Part shown: positions 1-5,774 of the stretch, one piece after another | Layout of the letters: each line of letters starts with the position of its first letter | Position numbering within the stretch: position 1 is the first letter of the stretch | NCBI GenBank assembly: GCA_946006915.1 | Contig: CAMFZK010000026.1 | Location: 1 to 11,064 of the forward strand | Direction: 5' to 3' | Source of the DNA: an uncultured Clostridia bacterium | GTDB lineage: Bacteria > Bacillota > Clostridia > Oscillospirales > Acutalibacteraceae | Length of the DNA: 11,064 nt | The notes under the pieces: model-generated | Told to the model about the DNA's origin: nothing | Databases searched by the model: none | Seen by the model: only the letters and a program-made list of their open reading frames with translations | Program-made: the position numbers and the translations under genes

Positions 1-27
1 TATGTATATAGATAGTATATAATGTAA

Positions 28-55
28 TTGTTAATAAATTTGGTTATGCTATTAT
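28..55 (+). promoter_or_regulatory. Putative sigma-A promoter of murA
   Basis: A -35-like TTGTTA (28-33) and a -10-like TATTAT (50-55) are separated by 16 nt. The -10 is preceded by TGC, giving an extended -10 (TGn). Transcription would start near 62, leaving a leader of about 25 nt before murA. The call rests on consensus match only; the flanking DNA is AT-rich, so chance matches are possible. Confidence 0.5.
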
Positions 56-87
56 TGTGACAAATTCAATAGATTGGGGTGAATTAC

Positions 88-1374
88 TTGGAAAGATTTG
101 TAATTTCCGGCGGCAATCCTTTAAAAGGCAAAGTCCGAATAAGCGGGGCAAAAAATGCCGCAGTTGCAATTCTTCCGGCAGTTCTTTTGGCGGACAGTCC
201 TTGTATAATAGAAAATCTTCCCAATATTTCAGATGTTGCCAATATTTTAAAAGTAATGAGTGCTTTAGGTGCAAACGTAAAGCTTATAAATAAATCAACA
301 GTTGAAATTGACCCTAAAAACGCAAATTCCTTTGTCGTTTCAAAACAAATGGCTGAGGGGATGCGTGCTTCAAGTTACTTTTTAGGTGCTTTGCTTGGCA
401 GAATGAAAAAGGCAAAAGTTGCGCCTCCCGGCGGATGTAATTTCGGTGTAAGACCTATTGACCAACATATTAAGGGTTTTGAAGCACTTGGTGCTACTGT
501 TGATTATGAGGACGGAATGGTTGACGCTAAAGCCGAAACTTTACGTGGCAGTTCAATTTATTTAGATGTTGTTTCGGTCGGTGCTACTATAAATATTATG
601 TTAGCGGCGGTAAAAGCAGTAGGGCTTACTGTTATTGAAAATGCCGCAAGAGAACCGCATATAGTAGATTTGGCAAACTTCCTAAACTCTATGGGCGCTA
701 ACATTATGGGTGCGGGTACAAGCGTTATTAAAATCCGGGGTGTAAACTCACTTAACGGAACAAATTACAGCATTATTCCCGACCAAATTGAAGCAGGCAC
801 TTATATGGCGGCGGCGGTTGCCACTAAAGGTGATGTTTTAATTGAAAATGTCACACCAAAACACTTGGAATCCATTATAGCAAAACTTCGTGAAACGGGA
901 GCAAAAATTACCGAGTATGACGAGGCAGTAAGGGTTACAATGACCGAACGCCCTAAAAAATGCAACGTAAAAACAATGCCTCACCCCGGTTTCCCAACCG
1001 ATATGCAACCCCAAATGGCAACGGTATTAGCGGTTGCAAACGGCACAAGCATTGTTACCGAAGGTGTTTGGGACAACCGTTTTAGATATGTTGAACAACT
1101 AACCCTTATGGGTGCGGATATTCAGGTGGACGGTAAAACGGCAGTAATAACGGGCGTTAACCAACTCTGCGGCGCTCCAGTTAAAGCGGTGGATTTGCGT
1201 GCAGGGGCTGCTATGATAATTGCGGGACTTGTTGCAAACGGTGTAACCGAAATTGAAGAAATCGAGCGTATTGACCGCGGATATGAAGATGTGGTGGAAA
1301 AATTCACCAATTTAGGTGCAAACATTAAAAGGGTTTACCTGCCTGACGGTGCGAAGATTATGAAAAACGCATAA
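88..1374 (+). CDS. murA: UDP-N-acetylglucosamine 1-carboxyvinyltransferase (MurA)
   Basis: MurA transfers enolpyruvate from PEP to UDP-GlcNAc, the first committed cytoplasmic step of peptidoglycan synthesis, and is the target of fosfomycin. The protein shows the family landmarks: the N-terminal ISGAKNA lysine motif, the PPGGC loop with the active-site Cys (residue 120 if counted from the GTG at 79, 117 from the TTG), the GVRPIDQH segment, the PHPGFPTDMQPQ segment with the catalytic Asp, and RAGAAMIIAGL near the C terminus. Length (428 aa) fits the family. An in-frame GTG at 79 would add three residues. I prefer TTG at 88 because GGGGTGA (76-82) lies 5 nt upstream as a Shine-Dalgarno and MurA proteins usually begin M-E-K/R-F. 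Fosfomycin sensitivity is expected from the Cys but this is inference. The gene ends just before a strong terminator, so it is probably monocistronic. Confidence 0.97.
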   Translation: MERFVISGGNPLKGKVRISGAKNAAVAILPAVLLADSPCIIENLPNISDVANILKVMSALGANVKLINKSTVEIDPKNANSFVVSKQMAEGMRASSYFLGALLGRMKKAKVAPPGGCNFGVRPIDQHIKGFEALGATVDYEDGMVDAKAETLRGSSIYLDVVSVGATINIMLAAVKAVGLTVIENAAREPHIVDLANFLNSMGANIMGAGTSVIKIRGVNSLNGTNYSIIPDQIEAGTYMAAAVATKGDVLIENVTPKHLESIIAKLRETGAKITEYDEAVRVTMTERPKKCNVKTMPHPGFPTDMQPQMATVLAVANGTSIVTEGVWDNRFRYVEQLTLMGADIQVDGKTAVITGVNQLCGAPVKAVDLRAGAAMIIAGLVANGVTEIEEIERIDRGYEDVVEKFTNLGANIKRVYLPDGAKIMKNA

Positions 1375-1410
1375 TCGGGGTTTGAAACCGAGTTATAATT
1401 AGTTTTTTAG

Positions 1411-1444
1411 GGGAGGGTTTCCGTACCCTCCCGTAATTTTTTTT
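1411..1444 (+). terminator. Rho-independent terminator of murA
   Basis: An 8-bp perfect GC-rich stem (GGGAGGGT at 1411-1418 with ACCCTCCC at 1425-1432) closes a 6-nt loop. A run of eight T follows at 1437-1444. It lies 36 nt after the murA stop codon. Confidence 0.9.
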
Positions 1445-1471
1445 ACAACTGCTATTTTAGAGAGGTTAAAG

Positions 1472-2260
1472 ATGTCAAAAATTTGTCCGCTTTTCAGCGG
1501 TTCTTCGGGAAACAGTACATATATAGGCACTAAAAACGGCGGAATACTTATAGACGCAGGTGCCTCTATGAAAAGAATAAGCGATGCACTTTCCTTAGCG
1601 GGCGGGGATATCGGCGAAATTACGGCAGTTGCCGTAACCCACGAACACAGTGACCACATTATGGGGCTTAAAACCCTGCTTAATAAAACGGGTGCAAAAC
1701 TTATCACTTCGGAAGAAACGGCCGAAACTTTAGCAAATATGGATAAAATCCCCGCTAAAACGGAGGTCATTTTACTGGACGCTAACACCGCAGATATTTG
1801 CGGAATAGGTGTCAGCCGTTTTGCCACGAGCCACGACTGTAAGGGCTCGAGCGGTTATGTACTTAATTTGCCGGACGGTAAAAAGGTTTCGGTTTGTACC
1901 GATTTAGGCGTTATAACCGATTCTGTGAGAACCGCAATTACCGGCAGCGATTTGGTTTTGCTTGAATCTAATCACGATGTTGAAATGTTAAAAAGAGGAC
2001 CGTATCCGCCCTATTTAAAGGTTAGAATTTTGTCCGAAAACGGTCATATATCAAATAATGTCTGCGCAGGGGAACTGCCTTTATTATTAAAAAACGGTAC
2101 AACAAGGTTTATTTTAGGGCATTTAAGCCGCCAAAATAACACCCCAATGCTTGCAAAAAGTTGCGCAGAAGCCAGTTTAATGGATTGTTTGGCGCAAAAC
2201 GGAAAAGATTATATTTTAACCGTGGCAAGACCCGACCGAAACGGGGTAACGGTTATATGA
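1472..2260 (+). CDS. walJ: WalJ/YycJ-type MBL-fold metallo-hydrolase
   Basis: This is a single-domain metallo-beta-lactamase-fold hydrolase of 262 aa. The N terminus reads FSGSSGNSTYI followed by ILIDAGAS, as in YycJ/WalJ. The metal-binding THEHSDH motif is at residues 56-62, and further ligands fit His121 (SHDC), Asp144 (CTDLG) and His217 (LGHLS). The HDVEML...YPPYLK...GHISN stretch (168-195) is typical of the WalJ subfamily. WalJ in Bacillus-type bacteria belongs to the WalRK cell-wall regulon and has been linked to DNA exonuclease or coordination of division and replication; its substrate here cannot be read from sequence. No walR/walK genes are in the window. The ribosome binding site is AGAGG (1461-1465). 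The stop overlaps the rlmH start (ATGA), implying translational coupling. Confidence 0.9.
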   Translation: MSKICPLFSGSSGNSTYIGTKNGGILIDAGASMKRISDALSLAGGDIGEITAVAVTHEHSDHIMGLKTLLNKTGAKLITSEETAETLANMDKIPAKTEVILLDANTADICGIGVSRFATSHDCKGSSGYVLNLPDGKKVSVCTDLGVITDSVRTAITGSDLVLLESNHDVEMLKRGPYPPYLKVRILSENGHISNNVCAGELPLLLKNGTTRFILGHLSRQNNTPMLAKSCAEASLMDCLAQNGKDYILTVARPDRNGVTVI

Positions 2261-2736
2261 TTAAGGTTACGGTTATTGCTTTAGGCAAATTAAAGGAAAA
2301 ATATTTGCGTGAAGCGTCGCAAGACTACCAAAAACGGCTTTCAAGGTACTGCAATTTGAATTTAATCGAAATTGAACCGGTAAGGTTAAGCGAAAAACCC
2401 TCTAAATCGGAAGTAGATACCGCCCTCAAAAAAGAAGCCGAAATGATAATTAAACGAATACCGAGTGAAAACTATATATTTTCCCTTTGCGTAGAGGGAA
2501 AACCGCTTTCGAGCGAGGAATTTGCCCAAAAAACAGGTGATTTAGAAAACAACGGAAGGGGAATAACCTTTGTTATCGGCAGTTCTTATGGATTGCACGA
2601 AAGTGTTAAAAATTTAAGCAATTTTAAACTTTCGCTCTCTAAAATGACCTTTCCGCACCAACTGTTCAGAATAATGCTTTTGGAACAAATTTACCGTTCT
2701 TTTAAAATTAACGAGGGTTCAACCTATCATAAGTAA
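2257..2736 (+). CDS. rlmH: 23S rRNA pseudouridine-1915 N3-methyltransferase (RlmH)
   Basis: RlmH is a SPOUT-family methyltransferase that uses SAM to methylate N3 of pseudouridine 1915 in helix 69 of 23S rRNA on the assembled 70S ribosome. The 159-aa product matches the family length. It begins MIKVTVIALGKLKEKYL, has the SAM-knot sequence FVIGSSYGLHE (106-115), the LSLSKMTFPHQLFR segment (125-138) and the characteristic ending in YHK. A longer reading frame is open upstream to 2161, but the ATG at 2257 overlaps the walJ TGA (ATGA) and gives the canonical N terminus, so the longer start is rejected. In the usual Gly-Gly-Ser/Ala-Leu-Gly knot the second and fourth positions differ here (GSSYG), a mild variation. 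Confidence 0.96.
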   Translation: MIKVTVIALGKLKEKYLREASQDYQKRLSRYCNLNLIEIEPVRLSEKPSKSEVDTALKKEAEMIIKRIPSENYIFSLCVEGKPLSSEEFAQKTGDLENNGRGITFVIGSSYGLHESVKNLSNFKLSLSKMTFPHQLFRIMLLEQIYRSFKINEGSTYHK

Positions 2737-2753
2737 TAACTTGAAAAAAATAC

Positions 2754-2782
2754 TTGACCTTTCAGCCAGTTTATGGTATAAT
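2754..2782 (+). promoter_or_regulatory. Strong sigma-A promoter for rpmG-secE-nusG-rplK-rplA
   Basis: TTGACC (-35, 2754-2759) and a perfect TATAAT (-10, 2777-2782) are spaced by exactly 17 nt. The -10 carries the extended TGG (2774-2776). Predicted transcription start is near 2789, giving a leader of roughly 185 nt before rpmG. It is the best promoter match in the window, as expected for ribosomal protein genes. Its -35 and -10 lie inside the arms of the upstream terminator hairpin. Confidence 0.85.
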
Positions 2783-2812
2783 TGCTATACCTCTGAAAGG
2801 TTCTTTTTTTTT
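2757..2812 (+). terminator. Terminator of walJ-rlmH, overlapping a promoter
   Basis: ACCTTTCAG (2757-2765) is the exact reverse complement of CTGAAAGGT (2793-2801), and an inner stem GGTATA (2775-2780)/TATACC (2786-2791) closes a 5-nt loop. On the left arm a 9-nt bulge separates the two stems. T residues follow at 2804-2812 (nine in a row). This fits a rho-independent terminator for the rlmH transcript, though the bulge makes it non-ideal. Confidence 0.7.
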
Positions 2813-2823
2813 GCAATAAGAGC

Positions 2824-2909
2824 CGGTTTTAAAGGGTATCTATATATTGCATAGTGCTTTTCGATATACTACAAAATATAGTATATCGGTGCAATATAAC
2901 CCATAACCG
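2824..2909 (+). promoter_or_regulatory. Long hairpin in the rpmG operon 5' leader
   Basis: Nested complementary segments can form one long imperfect hairpin: CGGTT (2824-2828)/AACCG (2905-2909), GGGT (2834-2837)/ACCC (2899-2902), ATATTGCA (2844-2851)/TGCAATAT (2890-2897), and a perfect 10-bp apical stem CGATATACTA (2862-2871)/TAGTATATCG (2879-2888) with a 7-nt loop. No T-tract follows, so it is not a simple terminator. It does not look like a T-box or a tRNA. Function is unknown; a cis-regulatory leader or mRNA-stabilising structure is inferred. Confidence 0.55.
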
Positions 2910-2922
2910 AGGGAGGCGTTTA

Positions 2923-2940
2923 CTTTTACAAGAGTAAAAG
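2923..2940 (+). promoter_or_regulatory. Small hairpin upstream of the rpmG ribosome binding site
   Basis: CTTTTAC (2923-2929) pairs with GTAAAAG (2934-2940) around the tetraloop AAGA. It lies between the long leader hairpin and the rpmG Shine-Dalgarno (GGGAGGTG, near 2963-2970). A GGGAGG at 2911-2916 upstream resembles a Shine-Dalgarno, but no ATG follows it at useful distance. Role unknown. Confidence 0.4.
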
Positions 2941-2974
2941 CAAAAAATATTTCCGTAAAGCGGGAGGTGCCGTT

Positions 2975-3124
2975 ATGAGAGTTAAAATCACACTTGCTTG
3001 CACAGAGTGCAAACAACGCAACTACAATACCATGAAAAACAAGAAGAACGACCCTGATAGACTTGAAATGAACAAGTACTGTAGGTTCTGTAAAAAGCAC
3101 ACCCTACACAAGGAAACAAAGTAG
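2975..3124 (+). CDS. rpmG: 50S ribosomal protein bL33, zinc-binding form
   Basis: This 49-aa protein reads MRVKITLACTECKQRNYNT and is a typical bL33 of the large ribosomal subunit. It has the two cysteine pairs of the zinc-binding (C+) form: Cys9/Cys12 (CTEC) and Cys36/Cys39 (CRFC), and the KY-CRFCKKHTLHKETK ending is characteristic. It is too short for most length filters. The start is set by GGGAGGTG 5 nt upstream. Its stop codon overlaps the secE ribosome binding site, so it is tightly coupled to secE, an arrangement (rpmG-secE-nusG) common in Firmicutes. Confidence 0.96.
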   Translation: MRVKITLACTECKQRNYNTMKNKKNDPDRLEMNKYCRFCKKHTLHKETK

Positions 3125-3136
3125 GAGGGTGCAGGA

Positions 3137-3826
3137 ATGAAAACTATAAACAGAATCGTTCAAATTTTGGCGATTGTTTTCGGTCTTGGCGCACTTATTT
3201 TGTTCTTTGTTCCTTTTGCTACCGTAACTTCGGGCGGTAACGATGTTTCTTTCGTTGCAGCGCAGTTAGGTTTCGGAAGTAAGGTAACAGTTTCGGAAAC
3301 AGTTTACGATATGGCAAAGTCGGCAGATATTCTTTTCTGCTTCTTAACAACCGCCATTTCCGCTGTGATGAGTGCATTTTCATTTAAGTCAAAATCACTT
3401 CGCTATTCTGCTCCGGTTTTCGGTATTATTTCAGCAGTTTATATGTTGGTAATTACCGTTAGCAGTCCTTGGAAATTTGTGGACAAACGTCCTTTGCCCC
3501 AAGTTACAAGCATTGTTTACAGCAAATTGGCAATCCTTTTACCGATTGTTCTGTTTGCATTCACAATATCGGCTGCAGCATATCTTTTGATTGACGACTA
3601 TCTTGAAGCCAAAGCATCAAAAGGCGAAAAGAAAACAATTTGCCAGCGTATTGCTCTTTTCTTCCGTGATAATAAGAGCGAAATTAAGAAAATTGTTTGG
3701 CCCGGTTTCCGTGATGTTGTTAAAAACACCGTTATCGTGCTTATTATGTGCTTAATCGTAGGCGCTTTAATTTGGATAGTTGATTTCGGTCTCGGACGTT
3801 TGCTTGGCCTTATCTTGGGCGCATAA
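3137..3826 (+). CDS. secE: Preprotein translocase subunit SecE with large N-terminal membrane extension
   Basis: SecE clamps SecY in the SecYEG channel. The last ~65 residues (from about 163) are canonical single-span SecE: an amphipathic helix, the conserved SEIKKIVWPGFRDVV hinge (181-195) and a transmembrane helix (about 197-217). Position between rpmG and nusG supports the call. The protein is 229 aa, against about 60-75 aa for most Gram-positive SecE. The extra N-terminal ~155 residues hold four hydrophobic segments (about 6-28, 63-83, 90-110 and 129-152) with a polar loop at 29-62. GGAGGGTG (3124-3131) sits 5 nt before this ATG, and I saw no good ATG with a ribosome binding site just ahead of the SecE domain, so the extension is probably translated. 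E. coli SecE also has extra N-terminal helices, but two, not four. I do not recognise the extension as a named domain. Confidence 0.9.
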   Translation: MKTINRIVQILAIVFGLGALILFFVPFATVTSGGNDVSFVAAQLGFGSKVTVSETVYDMAKSADILFCFLTTAISAVMSAFSFKSKSLRYSAPVFGIISAVYMLVITVSSPWKFVDKRPLPQVTSIVYSKLAILLPIVLFAFTISAAAYLLIDDYLEAKASKGEKKTICQRIALFFRDNKSEIKKIVWPGFRDVVKNTVIVLIMCLIVGALIWIVDFGLGRLLGLILGA

Positions 3827-3842
3827 GATACGGAGGTAGATT

Positions 3843-4376
3843 ATGTCTGAATCGCAAGAAGCAAAATGGTACGTCGTTCATACTTATTCGGGATATGAAA
3901 ACAAAGTAGCAAGCGACTTGGCAACAATGGTTGAAAGCCGAGGTATGCAGGATTTAATACAGGATATTAAAATCCCTACCGAAACAGTTACTGAAATTAA
4001 GGAAGATAAAAAGCGTGAAGTAGAACGCAAAATTTTCCCGGGATATGTCCTTATTAAGATGATAGTTACCGATGACAGTTGGTATGTTGTAAGAAACATA
4101 CGCGGTTGTACGGGTTTTGTCGGTCCGGCTTCTAAACCGGTACCGCTGACACAGGAAGAAGTTGCCGCTCTTGGCGTAGAAAAGCACAGCGTTGAGGTTG
4201 GTTACAAGGAAGGCGATAATGTTAAAATTATCAGCGGTCCTTTGGAAGGATACACAGGTGTTGTTAAAACGGTTGATACCGAAAATAATAATGTTTGCGT
4301 AGTTCTTTCTATGTTCGGTAGAGAAACACCGGTTGAGTTAGAACTTGACCAAATCGCTACCGTAGATTTAAGTTAA
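3843..4376 (+). CDS. nusG: Transcription termination/antitermination factor NusG
   Basis: NusG binds RNA polymerase and modulates pausing, termination and transcription-translation coupling. The 177-aa protein begins with the NGN domain (AKWYVVHTYSGYENKV from residue 7; FPGYVLIKM at 65-73; VRNIRGCTGFVG at 83-94) and ends with a KOW domain (KEGDNVKIISGPLEGYTGVV, 122-141). Length and domain order are standard. The ribosome binding site GGAGG lies just before the ATG, 16 nt after the secE stop, so it is co-transcribed with secE. Confidence 0.97.
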   Translation: MSESQEAKWYVVHTYSGYENKVASDLATMVESRGMQDLIQDIKIPTETVTEIKEDKKREVERKIFPGYVLIKMIVTDDSWYVVRNIRGCTGFVGPASKPVPLTQEEVAALGVEKHSVEVGYKEGDNVKIISGPLEGYTGVVKTVDTENNNVCVVLSMFGRETPVELELDQIATVDLS

Positions 4377-4401
4377 TTCGCAGAAATGCTTATTAAGTTC
4401 C

Positions 4402-4419
4402 GACATAATTTTTTATGTC
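4402..4419 (+). promoter_or_regulatory. AT-rich hairpin between nusG and rplK
   Basis: GACATAA (4402-4408) pairs perfectly with TTATGTC (4413-4419) around a TTTT loop. No T-run follows, so it is unlikely to be a terminator. It directly precedes the L1-type leader motif and may be part of the same structured leader or an RNA processing site. Confidence 0.4.
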
Positions 4420-4422
4420 ACG

Positions 4423-4476
4423 GTGGGAGGGACGGAATATGACCGTTCCGCCAAGTGTTAAAAACACTGTTACCAC
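4423..4476 (+). promoter_or_regulatory. Putative L1-binding leader upstream of rplK
   Basis: GTGG (4423-4426) can pair with CCAC (4473-4476), enclosing a 7-bp stem GGGACGG (4429-4435)/CCGTTCC (4443-4449, one G-U pair) and a second hairpin AGTGTT (4454-4459)/AACACT (4463-4468). The GTGGGAGG...TTA-CCAC layout matches the motif just before rplA. L1 is known to repress translation of the L11-L1 operon in E. coli by binding its leader; assigning that role here is inference. The rplK Shine-Dalgarno lies 7 nt downstream. Confidence 0.5.
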
Positions 4477-4499
4477 GAATAATGGAGGTGCAAATTAAA

Positions 4500-4925
4500 A
4501 TGGCTCAGAAAATTACAGGTTACATTAAGTTACAAATCCCTGCAGGTAAAGCAACACCTGCCCCCCCGGTAGGTCCTGCCCTCGGTCAGCACGGCGTAAA
4601 CATTATGGCGTTTACAAAGGAATTTAACGAAAGAACCAAAAACGATGTAGGTCTTATAATTCCTGTTATCATCACCGTTTATGCAGACCGTTCTTTCAGT
4701 TTTGTTACCAAAACTCCGCCTGCTGCTGTTCTTATTAAAAAGGCATGCGGTATTGAAAGTGCTTCCGGCACACCTAACAAAACTAAGGTTGCTAAAATCA
4801 CAAAAGAACAAATTCAAAAAATCGCTGAAACTAAAATGCCTGACTTAAACGCTGCAAGCATTGAGTCTGCTATGAGTATGATAGCAGGTACTGCCCGCAG
4901 TATGGGTGTTGAAGTAGTAGATTAA
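4500..4925 (+). CDS. rplK: 50S ribosomal protein uL11
   Basis: uL11 forms the GTPase-associated stalk base with 23S rRNA and is the thiostrepton-region protein. The 141-aa product shows the N-terminal IKLQIPAGKATPAPPVGPALGQHGVNIM signature split over residues 9-36, KEFNERT, the TPPAAVLIKKACGI segment and the C-terminal GTARSMGVEV. The frame is open upstream to 4455, but only ATG 4500 gives the canonical MAQKITGYIKL start and it has GGAGGTG (4484-4490) with a 9-nt spacer. It lies downstream of nusG in the usual order. Confidence 0.97.
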   Translation: MAQKITGYIKLQIPAGKATPAPPVGPALGQHGVNIMAFTKEFNERTKNDVGLIIPVIITVYADRSFSFVTKTPPAAVLIKKACGIESASGTPNKTKVAKITKEQIQKIAETKMPDLNAASIESAMSMIAGTARSMGVEVVD

Positions 4926-4935
4926 TTCTTCTCTC

Positions 4936-4969
4936 GTGGGAGGAAAATTCCGATTTAACCACTTGGAGG
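4936..4969 (+). promoter_or_regulatory. Putative L1-binding site overlapping the rplA translation start region
   Basis: GTGG (4936-4939) pairs with CCAC (4959-4962) around an inner GGA/TCC stem (4942-4944/4949-4951), flanked by an asymmetric GA and GATTTAA internal loop. The rplA Shine-Dalgarno GGAGG (4965-4969) starts 2 nt after the closing CCAC, so a protein bound here could block ribosome access. It is the short version of the motif before rplK. Confidence 0.5.
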
Positions 4970-4975
4970 TAAAAA

Positions 4976-5671
4976 ATGAAACACGGTAAAAAGTATAATG
5001 ACAGCGCAAAACTTATCGAAACAGGTAAGCTTTACGATGTAAAGGAAGCAGTAGAACTCGCTGTTAAAACAGGTACTGCTAAATTTGACGAAACAGTTGA
5101 AATTCACGTTCGTTTGGGTGTTGACTCCCGCCACGCTGACCAACAGGTTAGAGGTGCTGTAGTTCTTCCAAACGGTACAGGTAAAACTGTAAGAACCCTT
5201 GTTATCGCCAAAGGCGACAATGCAAAAGCCGCCGAAGAAGCAGGTTCGGATTTCGTTGGTGCAGAAGAAATGATTGCTAAAATCCAAAACGAAAACTGGC
5301 TCGATTATGATGTTGTAATCGCAACACCCGATATGATGGGTCTTGTTGGTCGTCTTGGTAAGGTTTTAGGTCCCCGTGGCTTAATGCCTACCCCCAAGGC
5401 AGGTACAGTTACTCCTGATGTTGCTAAGGCAGTTACCGAAGCAAAAGCAGGTAAAATTGAATACCGTCTTGATAAAACAAACATCATTCACTGCCCCATC
5501 GGTAAAGTATCTTTCGGTGCAGAAAAACTTCAAGAGAACTTTGACACTCTTATGGCTGCAATCGTTAAAGCAAAACCGGCTGCAACAAAAGGTCAATACA
5601 TTAAGTCTTGCGTAGTTGCAACAACAATGGGTCCCGGAATTAAACTTAATGTTGCTAAATTCGGCAACTAA
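4976..5671 (+). CDS. rplA: 50S ribosomal protein uL1
   Basis: uL1 forms the mobile L1 stalk at the E site, helps tRNA release and in many bacteria represses its own operon. The 231-aa product begins MKHGKKYNDSAKLIE, contains the diagnostic MGLVGRLGKVLGPRGLMPTPKAGTV segment (about residues 120-145), and ends with TKGQYIKSCVVATTMGPGIKL. Length is standard. GGAGGT lies 5 nt before the ATG. It is the last gene of the operon: a terminator follows 18 nt after the stop, so the usual rplJ-rplL genes do not follow. Confidence 0.97.
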   Translation: MKHGKKYNDSAKLIETGKLYDVKEAVELAVKTGTAKFDETVEIHVRLGVDSRHADQQVRGAVVLPNGTGKTVRTLVIAKGDNAKAAEEAGSDFVGAEEMIAKIQNENWLDYDVVIATPDMMGLVGRLGKVLGPRGLMPTPKAGTVTPDVAKAVTEAKAGKIEYRLDKTNIIHCPIGKVSFGAEKLQENFDTLMAAIVKAKPAATKGQYIKSCVVATTMGPGIKLNVAKFGN

Positions 5672-5689
5672 TTTTAATTGAATTTAAGC

Positions 5690-5724
5690 GGAGAAGGTTT
5701 TAAAATCTTCTCCCTTATTTTTTT
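5690..5724 (+). terminator. Rho-independent terminator of the rpmG-rplA operon
   Basis: GGAGAAGG (5690-5697) pairs with TCTTCTCC (5706-5713), with one G-U pair and possible further A-T pairing in the TTTTAAAA loop. A T-run lies at 5718-5724. Confidence 0.88.
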
Positions 5725-5725
5725 A

Positions 5726-5754
5726 TTGCAGTATTCTGTAAACTGTGGTATTCT
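5726..5754 (+). promoter_or_regulatory. Putative promoter of the LUD-domain gene
   Basis: TTGCAG (5726-5731) and TATTCT (5749-5754) are spaced by exactly 17 nt, and TGG before the -10 forms an extended -10. It begins directly after the rplA terminator and lies 20 nt before the chosen ATG, giving a short leader. Confidence 0.6.
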
Positions 5755-5774
5755 TAAAAAAGGGAAGTGTTGTT

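Noticed and set aside
2820..2910. A possible T-box or tRNA-like element in the rpmG leader
   Set aside because: There is no T-box AGGGTGG-type sequence, antiterminator or following terminator, and no cloverleaf or TTCGA arm could be drawn.
2840..3100. An 86-codon minus-strand open frame across the rpmG region
   Set aside because: It overlaps the clear bL33 gene and its hairpin leader, with no recognisable protein motif.
4355..4380. A possible separate promoter for rplK at the end of nusG
   Set aside because: TTGACC occurs near the end of nusG, but the sequence at 17 nt spacing (TTAAGT) is a poor -10, so co-transcription with nusG is simpler.
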